Assembly: GCA_022316685.1 (NCBI GenBank)
Contig: JAKJHU010000671.1
Location: forward strand, 1 to 64,000
Source: Progne subis subis
Taxonomy: Eukaryota > Chordata > Aves > Passeriformes > Hirundinidae
DNA: 64,000 nucleotides
Reading direction: 5' to 3'
This document shows positions 1-9,320 of the stretch, piece after piece (within the stretch, counting starts at the first letter, position 1; each line of letters begins with the position of its first letter). Made by a program: the position numbers and the translations under genes. The notes below the pieces were generated by a model. That model was not told where the DNA came from. It saw only the letters and a list, made by a program, of their open reading frames with translations, and searched no databases.

Positions 1-345
1 TTCTTGAATTGGGTCGGTGGTCTCGAATTGGGTCAGTGGTCTCAGAGGATGAAGTCAGGAGAGTCTCCATCAGGTCTCTGTGACCCTCTGGCACGATCCA
101 AGGTCCCCTGCTTGGTGATTGATTGATTGATACCAAGTCCGGGTGCTGGCCATTGTTCTTACTGGTTTCAATTTTTCTTATGACAGTTCACTTACTCCAC
201 TTTTTCTATAAAAAAGCTCATAATAAAACAGTTAGCTCTAGCTTGGGCATCTAATAATCATTAACCTACCATTTACTGATCTAACTGACATCTTGATCAA
301 TATAAATGGCTTCTAACCCTTAGCTAAAATTTAAACTCTATAAAA
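1..345. other. Unassigned AT-rich sequence
   Basis: No coding frame or clear repeat identity was seen. There is a short GATT tandem run around 116-130 and an AATAAA-like motif near 221. It could be the edge of an interspersed element that starts outside the window. Confidence 0.3.
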
Positions 346-1440
346 TCATGTTTCAGGGGGCCATGGCTGGAGGAAAGGAGTGACTGGGAGAGCTGCGAGG
401 GCTGGGAAGGGGGTTTGGGAGTTCCAGGATGGAGAAAAGGGGGCTCTGGGGGTGGGAGAGGCGGGATGGCCGGGAAAGGGGTGCGGGGGTTGTTGGTGCC
501 GGATAAGGGGGTGCAGAGCGGAACCCGTGCCCGGGAATGGGCGTTCCGGGGGATGGCGGCGGCCAGGAATGGGGCTTGAGGGGCTCCTGGGTGCTCCGGA
601 ACGGGCGATCAAAGAGTGCCGGTGCCGGGGGTCCCCCTCAGCTGTGGCCGCCCTCCCCTGGTCCCTCAGGAGCGCCCCAGCCCCAGCCCCGGAGCCATGG
701 CGCTGCTCCGCTGCGGCCCCGCCCACAGCCCCGGCCCCGCCCCCAGAGCCGGCTCCGGCCCCGCCATTGGCGCCGCCAGGGGCCGCTGGAGGCGGCAGTG
801 ACGTCACCGCGGGCCGGGCAGATCCCGGCGGCGCAGCGCGGGGAAGGCGGAAGCCAAAGTGCCCGAGGGAGCGCGGCGGAGGGCACGGCGGAATTCCAGG
901 CGATTCCCCCGCATCCCCTGCTGCCATCCCCCGGGACCCTCCTCGCCCACGCCCTGCGGGACCCCCGCGCCGGGCTGTGCCCCACTGCCGGGCCCTGCGC
1001 TCAGACTCTGCCTGGAAGCCGCTGGCTTCGGCCCGAAGCGGGGGAAGCCCCGCGATCCGCGGATCCATTTTTCCCTGCGGCTGCGGGTCCCAGCCCCGGC
1101 GGAGCGGGACTGGGCGCGGGCACTGCGATCCCTGATTCCCAGTGTCCTGCTCTGGCTCTCTCGTGATCTCTCCCTTTCCTCTGGGTGTTCGTGAATCCCA
1201 GGGCGGCTGGAGAGCCCCGTGCGCAGTTCGGGTTTCCCAGGAAAGGGAGGCCTGGGGATGGTGCCCCCGGGAATGGGGGTGCGGGGGTCCCCGGGGTGAC
1301 GGAAACAGGGGATCCGGGGGCTGGGAGAGGAGGATCCCCGGGAAAGGGGGTGCAGGGCGGTGTCGGTGCAGGATACGGGGGTGCGCGGGGGTCCCAGAGC
1401 TGGGTCAGGAGATGCGGGGGGGTCGCAGTGCCCAGGAATG
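346..1440. promoter_or_regulatory. CpG-island-like promoter region with CRE
   Basis: This is a strongly GC- and CpG-rich block with several GC boxes around 715-770, an inverted CCAAT element near 764 (CCATTGG) and a perfect palindromic cAMP-response element TGACGTCA at 799-806. These are features of a TATA-less CpG-island promoter. The outer parts are G-rich imperfect repeats that grade into the minisatellite beginning near 1455. Open frames cross it on both strands, but their composition is explained by GC content and none resembles a known protein. The transcript it would drive cannot be identified from the window. Confidence 0.5.
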
Positions 1441-1454
1441 GGGATTCCAGGGGG

Positions 1455-3065
1455 GACATGGGAGTGACTGGAATCATGCTGGAGTTGACTGGGAGTCACT
1501 ATGAGCACCTGGAATCATGTTGGAAGCTACTGGGAACAACAGGGAGTGAGTGGAAGCACATGTAGGGCAGCTGGCATATACTGGGATTTACTGGGAGTGA
1601 CTAGGATAGTACTGGGAGTGACTGGAACCATACTGGGTGATGGGGAGCAACTGGGACCATGCTGGGAGCAAATGGCATCGTACTGAGAGTGACTGGGTTC
1701 ATAGTGGAATCATCCTGGGAAGGACTGGAGCCAGAGCAGCAGTGACTGAGATGATACTGGGCGTGACTGGAACCATGCAGGAGTGAATGGGAACACCTGG
1801 AACCATGCTGGATTATAGTGGGATCACACTGGGAGTGACTGGGACTGTACTTTGGGCAACTGCCAGAGACTGGGATCATGCTGGAGGGAACTGGGAGTGA
1901 CTGGGAAAGACTGGGATCATTCTCAAGTAACTAGAGACTTACTGGGGCAACTGTGAGTGACTGGGAATGACTATGAGCATGCTGAGGGCAACTGGGATAT
2001 ACTGGGAGTGTCTAGAAACACACTGGAGGGACTGGAACAACACTGGGAACAGCCGGGACCATGCTGGGAATGACTGGGACCACGCTACAGGAAACTGGGA
2101 GTGACTGGATTATACTGGGGGCAACTGGGAGTGACTGGGACCATGCTGAGAGGGACTGGGACTGTTCTAGGGGAAACTGGGATGGTACTGGGAGCAACTG
2201 GGAACAACTGGAACTATGCTGGGGCAACTGAGATTATACTGGGATCACAGTGGGAACAGCTGGGTCCATGCTGGGGAGAACTCGGATTACTCTGAAGGTG
2301 ATGAAAATCATACTGGGACTGACTGGGAGTGGTTGTGAGCAAGTGGAATCATGCTGACAGAAACTCAGAGGAGGTGGGAGTGACTGGGAGCATGCTGGGG
2401 GTGACTGGGATGTACTGGGAGAGACAGGGAGTGACTGGGATCATACTGGAGGCTACTGGGTCATGCTGGCATTGACAGGGAACAACTGGGATCACACTGG
2501 AAGCTACTGGCATCACACTGGGAGTGACTGGAATTAGGTTGCAAGTGACTGGCATCATATTGAGAGTAACTACAATCACACTGGGATTAGAGTGGGTGTC
2601 AATGGACCCTGACTGGGGGTTACTGGGAGATATCAGGCCCATGGTGGCAGCCAAGTCGGGACACACGGGAAGGAACTGGGAGCAACTGGGAAAAACTGGG
2701 GACAAGTGAACCAAACTGAGGTAACTGGGAGTGCCTGGGAATGACTATGAGAATGTCCATGGCCACTGGGATATACTGGGAGTGTCTGAGACCATAGGGG
2801 TGGTGACTGGGACCAAACTGGGAGAGACTGGCTATGTGCTGGGGGAAACTGGGACCATGCTGGGGACACTGGGAGCAAGTGGGAGTGACTGGGGCCCTGC
2901 TGGGAGAGACTGGGATCTACTGGGAGTGCCTAGGACTATGCTTGGGGCAACTGGGAGAACTGGGAACACACTGGATGAATGTGGGAGGAACTGGGAGCAA
3001 CTGGGACCGTGCTGGGGGCAAATGGCATGGTAAGAGGGAATGACTGGGAGTGGCTGGGCTCATAC
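1455..3065 (+). repeat. Degenerate 21-bp minisatellite, array 1
   Basis: This is a tandem array with an approximate 21-bp unit of the form GGNATCATACTGGGAGTGACT, in which CTGGGA recurs about every 10 bp. Translation of the complement gives a 7-residue period (I-P-V-T-P-S-x). The last 700 bp are almost identical to 15355-16000, including a non-repeat patch near 2600-2670. The same family recurs at about 14940-16165, 21318-22665, 50278-50445 and 53785-55040. The short open frames inside are artefacts of the unit. Confidence 0.85.
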
Positions 3066-3547
3066 TGGTAGCACCCACTTCCAGCACCAAGACTCCCAAA
3101 CCCCTTTCCCAGCCAATCCCACCCCTCCAGCCCCAGCAGCCCTTGCCGGGGTCCCGGCAATCCCAGGGCTCCCCCCCTCTCTTGGGCCCCCTGCTTTGCA
3201 CTTCTGGGGCTCTCCTTTCTCCAGGGTCCCACACAGGGAAGCCGCAGCTCTCCCTGGGCTCCCCAAACCCGGTGTCCCCCCGCCGGTCCCGCTCGCTCCC
3301 CACGTGGCCCCGGCAGAGCTCGGAGGGCGCGGCCGGGGAAGCCCAACCCCCACCGCGGGGGGACCCGCATCCCCCCGGCCCACACCGGGGTTCTGCTGCC
3401 ACCGGGACCCCCCAAAAACACATCCTGGGGAGCTCCTGATGTCTCCAACAGGAGAATCTGCTGTTCAGCTTTGGAACCCTGCAAGCTCCAAACATCCCAC
3501 CCCAAAAACCCCAAACCCAGGGACCCCCCGGGATATTTGGGTCCTGT

Positions 3548-3835
3548 CCGCAATGGATGGGGGCTGGGTTGTTTCTGTTCCTGCTTCCCTCAGTGTGGGC
3601 TGGAGGTGATCTCCACAGAGCGGAGTTTCTGCTGGGGTCTCCGCAGCGCTCCTTGTTGCTCTTGGCTCGGATCAAGGTTTTCTGTGGTGATAATGGGAGG
3701 CAGGTCATGTCCATCCTCCCCCCTTATGGGGGTGCCCTGATGGTCTCCATCCGTGCTTAGCTGGGTGCTGGGCTGGAGGTGGTCTCTGTGGAGCGGAGTC
3801 TGTGCTGGGGTCTCTGCAGCCCTCGTTGCTGGGCG
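3548..3835 (+). repeat. About 180-bp imperfect tandem repeat
   Basis: Two diverged copies of a roughly 180-bp unit are recognisable by GGCTGGAGGTGATCTC-like and GCGGAGTTTCTGCTGGGG-like blocks. Related units occur at about 12115-12610 and 60675-61170, and inverted at 49540-49815. No coding function is supported; stop-free stretches differ between frames and copies. Confidence 0.5.
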
Positions 3836-3865
3836 GAAAGTGCGGAGCGGTGGGGAGAGGAGAGA

Positions 3866-3960
3866 GGAGAGGGAGAGGGAGAGGGAGAGGGAGAGGGAGA
3901 GGGAGAGGGAGAGGGAGAGGGAGAGGGAGAGGGAGAGGAGAGGGAGAGGAGAGGAGAGGA
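3866..3960 (+). repeat. (GGGAGA)n microsatellite, left arm
   Basis: This is a purine-only hexanucleotide tract of roughly 11-12 pure units plus imperfect edges. It lies about 100 bp from the CCAAT/GC-box promoter. The inverted copy at 49366-49512 is longer, about 18 units, so the tract changed length after duplication. Confidence 0.9.
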
Positions 3961-4024
3961 GCTGAACGCGGTTCCGCCCGCTCCGTTCCGCCGGTGCCGC
4001 CGCCGATTCCCAAACCCTGTGTAA

Positions 4025-4200
4025 GCCCCGCCTCCCTTGACGACAGCCAATGGGCGTCCAGGAACAGCCTGAGGGGCGGAGCAAGCGGCGTTCCACGGTG
4101 GGAACCAACAGACAGGGGGCGTGACCAGAACACCACCGAGCGATCTGATTGGTCGGGAGGCGGAGGGTTCGAAAAGGGGCGGGGCTCGGGCCCGGGGTCA
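4025..4200. promoter_or_regulatory. CCAAT/GC-box promoter
   Basis: A CpG-rich 175-bp stretch holds CCAAT at about 4050 (AGCCAATGG), the opposite-strand form at about 4147 (TGATTGG), and several GGCGGG/CCCGCC boxes. It is preserved in the inverted arm at about 49140-49330. It could serve transcription in either direction. On the plus side a short transcription unit ending at an AATAAA near 4554 is possible. Confidence 0.5.
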
Positions 4201-4540
4201 CCCCGGGATTTTGGGAGCAGCTCCAGGTGTCCCCAGTCCCTCTCCAGCTCTCCTGGAGCCCCTTCACGCCCTGCAAGGGGCTCTGAGCTCTCCCTGCATC
4301 CTTCCCTTCTCCAGGGGAACATTCCCAGCTCTCCCAGCCCGGCTCCAGAGGGGCTCCAGTTCCTCTGGGCTCGCCCCAGCAGCTCCCATCCTGCAGCTGG
4401 GCTCTCACCTGAGCGGGGCCCAGGGGCAGAATCCCCCCGCAGCCGCTGCCCACGCTGGGGCTCAGCCCAGGGCACCTTTGGCCTCATGTCCAGCCTCTCA
4501 CCCACCCGCACGGTGCCCATGGCGGGAGCTGTGCAGGTGA
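4121..4540 (+). CDS. Candidate short reading frame, 139 aa, function unknown
   Basis: An open frame starts inside the CCAAT/GC-box promoter and ends about 14 bp before an AATAAA signal near 4554. It is Pro/Ser/Ala-rich, with no domain, signal peptide or membrane segment recognised. The inverted copy (48786-49205 minus) keeps the same length with only a few substitutions, and the partial copy B (25097-25411 minus) keeps the C-terminal part open with the same stop. The copies are recent, so an intact frame is weak evidence of coding. A long frame is also open on the opposite strand here. A non-coding transcript is at least as likely. Confidence 0.2.
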   Translation: MTRTPPSDLIGREAEGSKRGGARARGHPGILGAAPGVPSPSPALLEPLHALQGALSSPCILPFSRGTFPALPARLQRGSSSSGLAPAAPILQLGSHLSGAQGQNPPAAAAHAGAQPRAPLASCPASHPPARCPWRELCR

Positions 4541-5169
4541 CATCATTGACACCAAATAAACCATCTCGCTCTGTTTCTTTTATTTTTTAACTCGGTCCTG
4601 GTCACTCTCAGTTATCATTTTTAGAATCGCGTTTCTTTGGCAAGGCGAGGGCTGGCAGAGCCGTGCAGGTGCAAACAAAAAAGGACGAAAACCCGCAGAA
4701 ATCAGCCGTGGAAAAGGGTTCCAGCAACTCTGTGATGCTTTGGGGGAACTTCAGCCTTTGGCACTGGTTAAAGGTGCATCTAGGGCGGCTCAATTATGCT
4801 GGGCTGGGGTCTCTGGGGGTCCCAGCCCCATCCCAGGGGTGCCCAGGCAGCTCCCTCAGCATTCCTGTCGGGATAGGTGCTCTGGAGCAGGGCAATCCCC
4901 TCCTGGCTGGAGAATTCACTGAGGACAGGGACAGGAGCTTGGGAAGGGGCTTCAAAGTCAGGAAAGTGGGCAACTGGGGGACTCCTCAGGGTTTCAGCAC
5001 CCTCCCACCCTGGAGAGGGAATCCTCCAGGGTTCTGGGTTCTCCAGGGCTGTTTCCCTTGGAAACATGGAATTCTGTGGAATTCTATGGCATCTGTCATC
5101 GTGCTGGTGTCAGAGGAGCTCACAGCCCCAGCCAGGCGAGCGCATTTCTGCCTGGCTGCTGCCTTTGGA

Positions 5170-5265
5170 CACGGCTGGACGGGGCTTGGAGCACCCCGGG
5201 ACAGTGGCAGGTGTCCCTGCCACGGCAGGGCTGGCACTGCCTGGGCTTTAAGGTCCCTTCTGTAA
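5170..5265 (+). mobile_element. CR1 retrotransposon 3' tail fragment
   Basis: The order of blocks (GGGGCTTGGAGCA, GGTGTCCCTGCC, GGCAGGG, CTTTAAGGTCCCTTC) matches the conserved 3' end of avian CR1 LINEs in plus orientation. The same fragment is present inverted at about 48055-48145, so it predates the inverted duplication. Confidence 0.7.
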
Positions 5266-5575
5266 GAGTCGCTCTGAAGTTCCCCTCATTTGCCTCACGA
5301 TCATTGCGAGGACCCCAAGGACCCCACTGCAGTTCTGGCCTGCTCGAGGTGGATGCTTGCCAATCGTCTGCAGGTGCATTTTCCTGTGTCACCACGCCAC
5401 GGTGCACTGGCTTTGAGCAGTGTAATGGCAGTTTCTGTGCCTGAAGATTGCACCCGCTTCACGCTCCCTGCTTCACGACAATAGCCTATGAATTTCCCCA
5501 CCTCTTGGCCAAGGGAACTTTCTGGGGTAACTTGGTGGTCCCCCACGGAAAATCCCTCACCTGCTTCACAGCCAC

Positions 5576-6135
5576 TGTGACAGATGGAGATCAAAGCCCC
5601 CTCCCAAGGACTGAGACTGAGACCTCTGTACGAAGCCCCTCCCAAGGACTGAGACACGAGACCCGTATAACCCCAGTACGGGGCTGGGGCTGACTTAACC
5701 AAAGTGAGATGTTTGCCTGCAGGTGTGGTCCTTGGACCAAGAAGACAATGGCTCTCACTTACTGCTGAGAACATGGGCTACCTGTTCCCCCTTGGTAGCT
5801 TCAATAGACTTATTACTTGTTCCCCCTGCAATGAAGGACTATAATAAAAACCCCTGAGTTAACCAGAGATTATGAGAGACTCTCCCCGACATGACAGGTG
5901 GATCCATCGCCCGGACCACGAGGACTTCATCTCCACCTTTGGTAGCTATATCCCCCTTTCCTCTCTCGCTTTCTCTATCTCTCACTCTCTTAATCCCTCT
6001 ATCGCATTTGCTGTGGTCAATCAATAAAAGGTGCATTTGTTTTGATTAATACTGAAATCCCCTCTGTGTTGTGTTTTGCACTCTGAGATCAGTAAATGAA
6101 CCATCTCCTCCCGCTTGTACGAGCGGATCGTGACA
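5576..6135 (+). mobile_element. Solo LTR, copy A
   Basis: This 560-bp element begins TGTGACAG and ends ATCGTGACA. It has a TATA-like TATAATAAAA at 5840-5849 and a polyadenylation signal AATAAA at 6023-6028, followed by an R/U5-like stretch. An inverted copy of the same 560-bp length lies at 24291-24850. Both are joined at the same point to the 3' side of a zinc-finger gene. Copy C of the gene lacks the element at the matching site. No matching target-site duplication is visible, because the outer flank has been rearranged. Confidence 0.75.
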
Positions 6136-6229
6136 CCAGGGCACTGCCCAACGTGGGACCTCCAGTGGAGGATGGAGTTGGAGCAGAGCACGAAGCTCTT
6201 CCTGCACTGGGGGCACTCACAGGGCTTCC
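6136..6229 (-). pseudogene. Relict zinc finger 3' of the ZNF1 stop
   Basis: Just downstream of the ZNF1 stop codon the sequence still encodes a finger-like module (C-x2-C, F, H-x3-H with W before the last histidines), here in a different frame from the gene. The same relict follows the stop in copies B and C. It is best read as a former last finger now in the 3' untranslated region. Confidence 0.6.
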
Positions 6230-7240
6230 TTACCGGTGCCTCAGTTGGTGTCTGGTCATGTGAGACCTCCGTGAAAAGCTCTTCCCACACTGGCGACACT
6301 CGTGGGGCCTCTCCCCGGTGTGGATGAGCCGGTGTCTGACGAGGGTGGAGTTCTGAGTGAAGCCCTTCCCACAGTCAGGACAGCGGAAGGGCCTCTCCTC
6401 TGTGTGAATCCGCTGGTGTACGAGGAGATTGGAGCTCGTGCAGAACCTCTTGCGGCATTTATCACACTCATAAGGCCTCTCCCCAGTGTGGGTCCTCTGG
6501 TGGCGGATCAGGGCCCAATTCTGTATGAAGCTCATCCCACATACATCACACTCGTGGGGCCTCTCCCCGGTGTGGATGTGCCTGTGGGTGATGAGGGTGG
6601 AGTTGAGCTTGAAGCCCTTCCCACAGTCGGGGCAGCGGAAGGGCCTCTCCTCTGTGTGTGTCTGCTGATGTTCAAGGAGCTGGGAGCTGATCAGAAACCC
6701 CTTCCCACACTCAGAACACTTGTAGGGCCTCTCCCCAGTGTGGATCCTTTGGTGTACAGTCAGGTAGCTATGGCGCCTGAAGCACTTCCCACATTCCCCA
6801 CACTTGTATGGCCGTTCCCCAGTGTGGATCTTCTGGTGCTGAGTTAGGCTGGAGCTCTCTCTGAACCTCTTCCCACATTCCCCACACTCATAGGGCCTCT
6901 CCCCTGTGTGGATCCTCTGGTGACAGATCAGCCTGGAGCTCTTCCTGAAGCTCTTCCCACATTCCCCACACTCGTAGGGCCGTTCGTCTGTGTGAATCCT
7001 CTGGTGGAGAAGCAGGTCGCTCCGCCAGCTGAAGCTCTTCGCACACCCAAAGCACTTGTGGGGCTTCTCCCCATCATGAAGCTGCTCATGGACCACCAGG
7101 TCTGAGCTCTGGCTCCATCTCTGGCCGCCTTCCTGGCACAGGGTGGCTCTTTCCTCCTCAGATCCTCGTGATCTGCTTGTGCAGTCTCTTCTCACGAGGG
7201 ATCGCCAGGACTTTTCCTCCCCGTTGGATTCCTGCCCCAT
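6230..7240 (-). CDS. C2H2 zinc-finger protein ZNF1 (ten fingers)
   Basis: This is a 336-residue frame from the ATG at 7240. It has an acidic/Arg-rich leader of about 60 residues, then ten C2H2 fingers in tandem joined by TGERP(Y/F)-type linkers. All ten keep the Cys2His2 spacing, and the last ends RHQLRHR before a TAA stop. Such proteins bind DNA in the nucleus, and the differing residues at helix positions -1, 3 and 6 imply a distinct target. The frame extends upstream with no further ATG. In the sister copies this methionine is threonine and coding begins on a separate leader exon. Here that exon has been lost at a junction near 7292, so the gene is 5'-truncated and may depend on the acquired ATG. 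No KRAB or SCAN domain is seen. Confidence 0.8.
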   Translation of the reverse strand: MGQESNGEEKSWRSLVRRDCTSRSRGSEEERATLCQEGGQRWSQSSDLVVHEQLHDGEKPHKCFGCAKSFSWRSDLLLHQRIHTDERPYECGECGKSFRKSSRLICHQRIHTGERPYECGECGKRFRESSSLTQHQKIHTGERPYKCGECGKCFRRHSYLTVHQRIHTGERPYKCSECGKGFLISSQLLEHQQTHTEERPFRCPDCGKGFKLNSTLITHRHIHTGERPHECDVCGMSFIQNWALIRHQRTHTGERPYECDKCRKRFCTSSNLLVHQRIHTEERPFRCPDCGKGFTQNSTLVRHRLIHTGERPHECRQCGKSFSRRSHMTRHQLRHR

Positions 7241-7292
7241 GGAGCCGCTCAAAACGGCCTCTTCCACGAGGATCTGCCGTGGGGATTTGTCC

Positions 7293-8060
7293 CGGGACCA
7301 AGACTGACACCGCTACCGGCACTGGGACCTGGACTGCGCTGAGATCAACATTGAGACCAGGACTGAAGCCAGCAAAGAAGGGCTCAAAAGTCACCAAAAA
7401 CACCTTTCCAGAGACCTAAAATGGCAGAAAATGGCCCCCAAATGATCAAAAACTGACTAGAAATTATCCCAAAATTACAATAAATGGCTCAAAATGACAC
7501 AAAATGCCCAAAAAATGACTAAAAGTCCCCTTTAAATGTACACAAAATGAGAGAAAATTGCCCCAAATTACCCAATATGACAGAAAACACCATAAAAGTG
7601 GCCAAAAATGGCCGAAAAGTGACCAGAAATGACTCAGAAGTGACAGGAAATTCCCCAAAATGCTGCAGGATGGAGGAGAGCCTGGAGGAATACAGAGTTC
7701 CAAAAATTCAAAATATTGTCCAAATTTGCATCAAAACGCAAAATTGAAAACAAAAAATGAAAGGAGCATTAAAAGGGCTATAAGAAAGGAAAATCTTGAA
7801 AATTTTGCCAAAAATGCCAATAATATTCCCCAAATTTCAAAAAATTCACCAGACCAAACAAAAAACATCCAGAGAATGAAGAAAAAAACCCAAAAAAACC
7901 CGTAAAAAACCCACGACACACACAAAAAACCACCCAAATAACCAACAAAAACCAAATTAAAAAATCCATTGAAATGCCCAGAAATATATTAAAAAATCTC
8001 CCCAAAAATCTCCTAATTTCCACCCGAATTCCAAAAATCCCTAAAAATTCCCAGAATTTC
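7293..8060. repeat. Hexamer-repeat remnant and AT-rich degenerate repeats
   Basis: The segment opens with about 100 bp of GGTCTC-like hexamer repeat (complement) and continues as A-rich imperfect repeats of AAAATGGC/AAAATGAC type. It matches 56008-56715 directly and 19660-20290 inverted. No coding frame is credible. Confidence 0.6.
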
Positions 8061-8066
8061 CTACAC

Positions 8067-8145
8067 TTGCTCTTGATGAAGGGCTGCAGCAGGTAGGACT
8101 TGCTGGTGCTGGCGCTGCCAATCACCAAGAACTTGAAGAGGAAAT
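8067..8145 (-). pseudogene. RAB4B: RAB4B-like exon 2 (P-loop exon), copy A
   Basis: Translation gives [13 protein letters not shown] followed by a P-loop region, the N-terminal GTPase segment of Rab4 proteins; GSA at the start of the loop fits RAB4B rather than RAB4A. The exon is preceded by CAG and followed by GTGTAG. In this copy the P-loop lysine motif GKS reads SKS and a conserved Cys is Tyr, so nucleotide binding would be impaired. The matching first exon (9014-9029) has a stop. Later RAB4B exons are absent, so this is a captured gene fragment. Confidence 0.75.
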
Positions 8146-9013
8146 CTGGAAAAAAATTCCCACATTTGGACTCATATTACCAAGATTTCCTACATTTGGA
8201 CCTAAAATCCCCCAAATTTCACATGTTTGGATACAAAATTCCCCCCCAAATCCTCCCTAGAGATCTCAAAATTCCAACTCTTGGACATGAAATCCACCAA
8301 ATTCCTGCATTTGCCTCAAAATTCAAAAAATTCCCCAATAGAAACCCCAAAATTACCACATTTAGACCCCAAGAACTCCCCATACAGAGCCCAAAATTCA
8401 AAAAAATTCCCTTGAAGGATCCCAGAATTCCTCTAAAGAGATGCTGAGATCCCGCAGACCCCCAATGACCCTTTATTGGCTTCCCCAGACCCCTGTAGAG
8501 CCTCTAGAGCACCCCGAGACCACCCAAAATCCCCTAGGGACTCCCAGAGGCCCCTAGAGACCCCCCCAGATCCCCACAGGGACACCCAGGCCCCCCTGGA
8601 CCCTCTATAGATTCCCCAGAGATCCCCCATAGCGCCCTCAGACCCTCTCTGGAGACCCCTAGACCCCCCCCAAATCCCCCATAGGGACCCACAGACACCC
8701 CCAGACCTCCCGGAACTGCTAGAGGCTCCCCCAGACCCCTATAGATCCCCAATAGACCCCTCAGACCCACAAAACCCCTATAAAGACCCCCCGACCCCAT
8801 TTAGGGACCCCCCGAGTCCCTTTACGGACTCCTCTCGACTCTCTAGAGACGCCCCCCCCCCCCCCCCCCCCGCCCGACACCTAAAGAGCCCCTAAAGCCA
8901 CCCATACACCCTTAGGGACACCTAGACCTCCCTAAATCCCCTAGAGACCCCCCAAATCCCCTAGAGAGACCCCCAGGCCCACTCAGACCCCGAGAGATCC
9001 CCCATTGCCCCAC
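8146..9013 (-). repeat. Intron-like spacer with GGGGTCTCTAGGG-type minisatellite, copy A
   Basis: This lies between the two RAB4B-like exons. Near exon 2 it is AT-rich with TTTGGAC-type imperfect repeats, and from about 8450 to 9000 it is a degenerate C-rich array (complement GGGGTCTCTAGGGG). A run of 20 C at 8852-8871 is unique to this copy. Confidence 0.65.
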
Positions 9014-9029
9014 CTTAGGTCTCGCACAC
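9014..9029 (-). pseudogene. RAB4B: RAB4B-like exon 1 coding end, copy A
   Basis: The complement reads GTG TGC GAG ACC TAA G followed by a GT donor, where Rab4B would have ATG, GCx, GAG, ACC, TAC, G. Both the initiator methionine and the Tyr codon are lost (TAA), so no Rab protein can start here. Confidence 0.65.
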
Positions 9030-9320
9030 GCGGGAGCCCCGTCGGGGACCAGGAGCAAAGATGGCGGCACACCGGGGAAGCCACTTCCGAGCAGTCTGCG
9101 CATGCGCCGGAGACAACGCGCCAGCAGATAGGCGGGGCTCAATGGAGAAGAGAGCTGCGGCCAATGAAAGCGCAGGGAAGGAATGAAATGAGGCGGGCTC
9201 AGGGAAAGCGCAGGGCCCGGCAGGGGAAAGGGGCGGGGCCAAGGAAAGGGCGGGAACGAGGAGAGTGGGCGTGGCCAAGGGGACCGCCCTCCTCCAAGGG
9301 CTCGCTTTGCCCGAAAATCA
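9030..9320 (-). promoter_or_regulatory. RAB4B-derived housekeeping promoter, copy A
   Basis: A CpG-rich segment upstream of the exon 1 remnant contains a perfect NRF1 palindrome GCGCATGCGC at 9098-9107, a YY1-like GCCGCCAT on the minus strand at about 9060, a CCAAT box near 9160 and GC-box tracts near 9220-9270. It is repeated at about 18350-18620 (inverted) and 57740-58010. Confidence 0.6.

Larger units (their letters stand above)
3070..5557 (+). repeat. Inverted-duplication arm (pairs with 47766-50290)
   Basis: The reverse complement of this segment is found at 47766-50290 with high identity over its whole length. The match includes the GGGAGA tract, the CCAAT/GC-box promoter, a short CR1 tail and the G/C-rich flanks. 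The match stops at about 5557 and 47766 in the shared sequence GGGATTTTCCGTGG. A shorter copy of 4230-4770 also occurs inverted at 24851-25405. Confidence 0.8.

Noticed and set aside
3866..3960. Arg/Gly or Glu/Arg-rich protein from the GGGAGA tract
   Set aside because: Every frame of a purine hexamer repeat is open. There is no gene evidence around it.
4663..5265. 200-codon frame on the plus strand
   Set aside because: Its end lies in a CR1 tail and overlapping frames are equally open.
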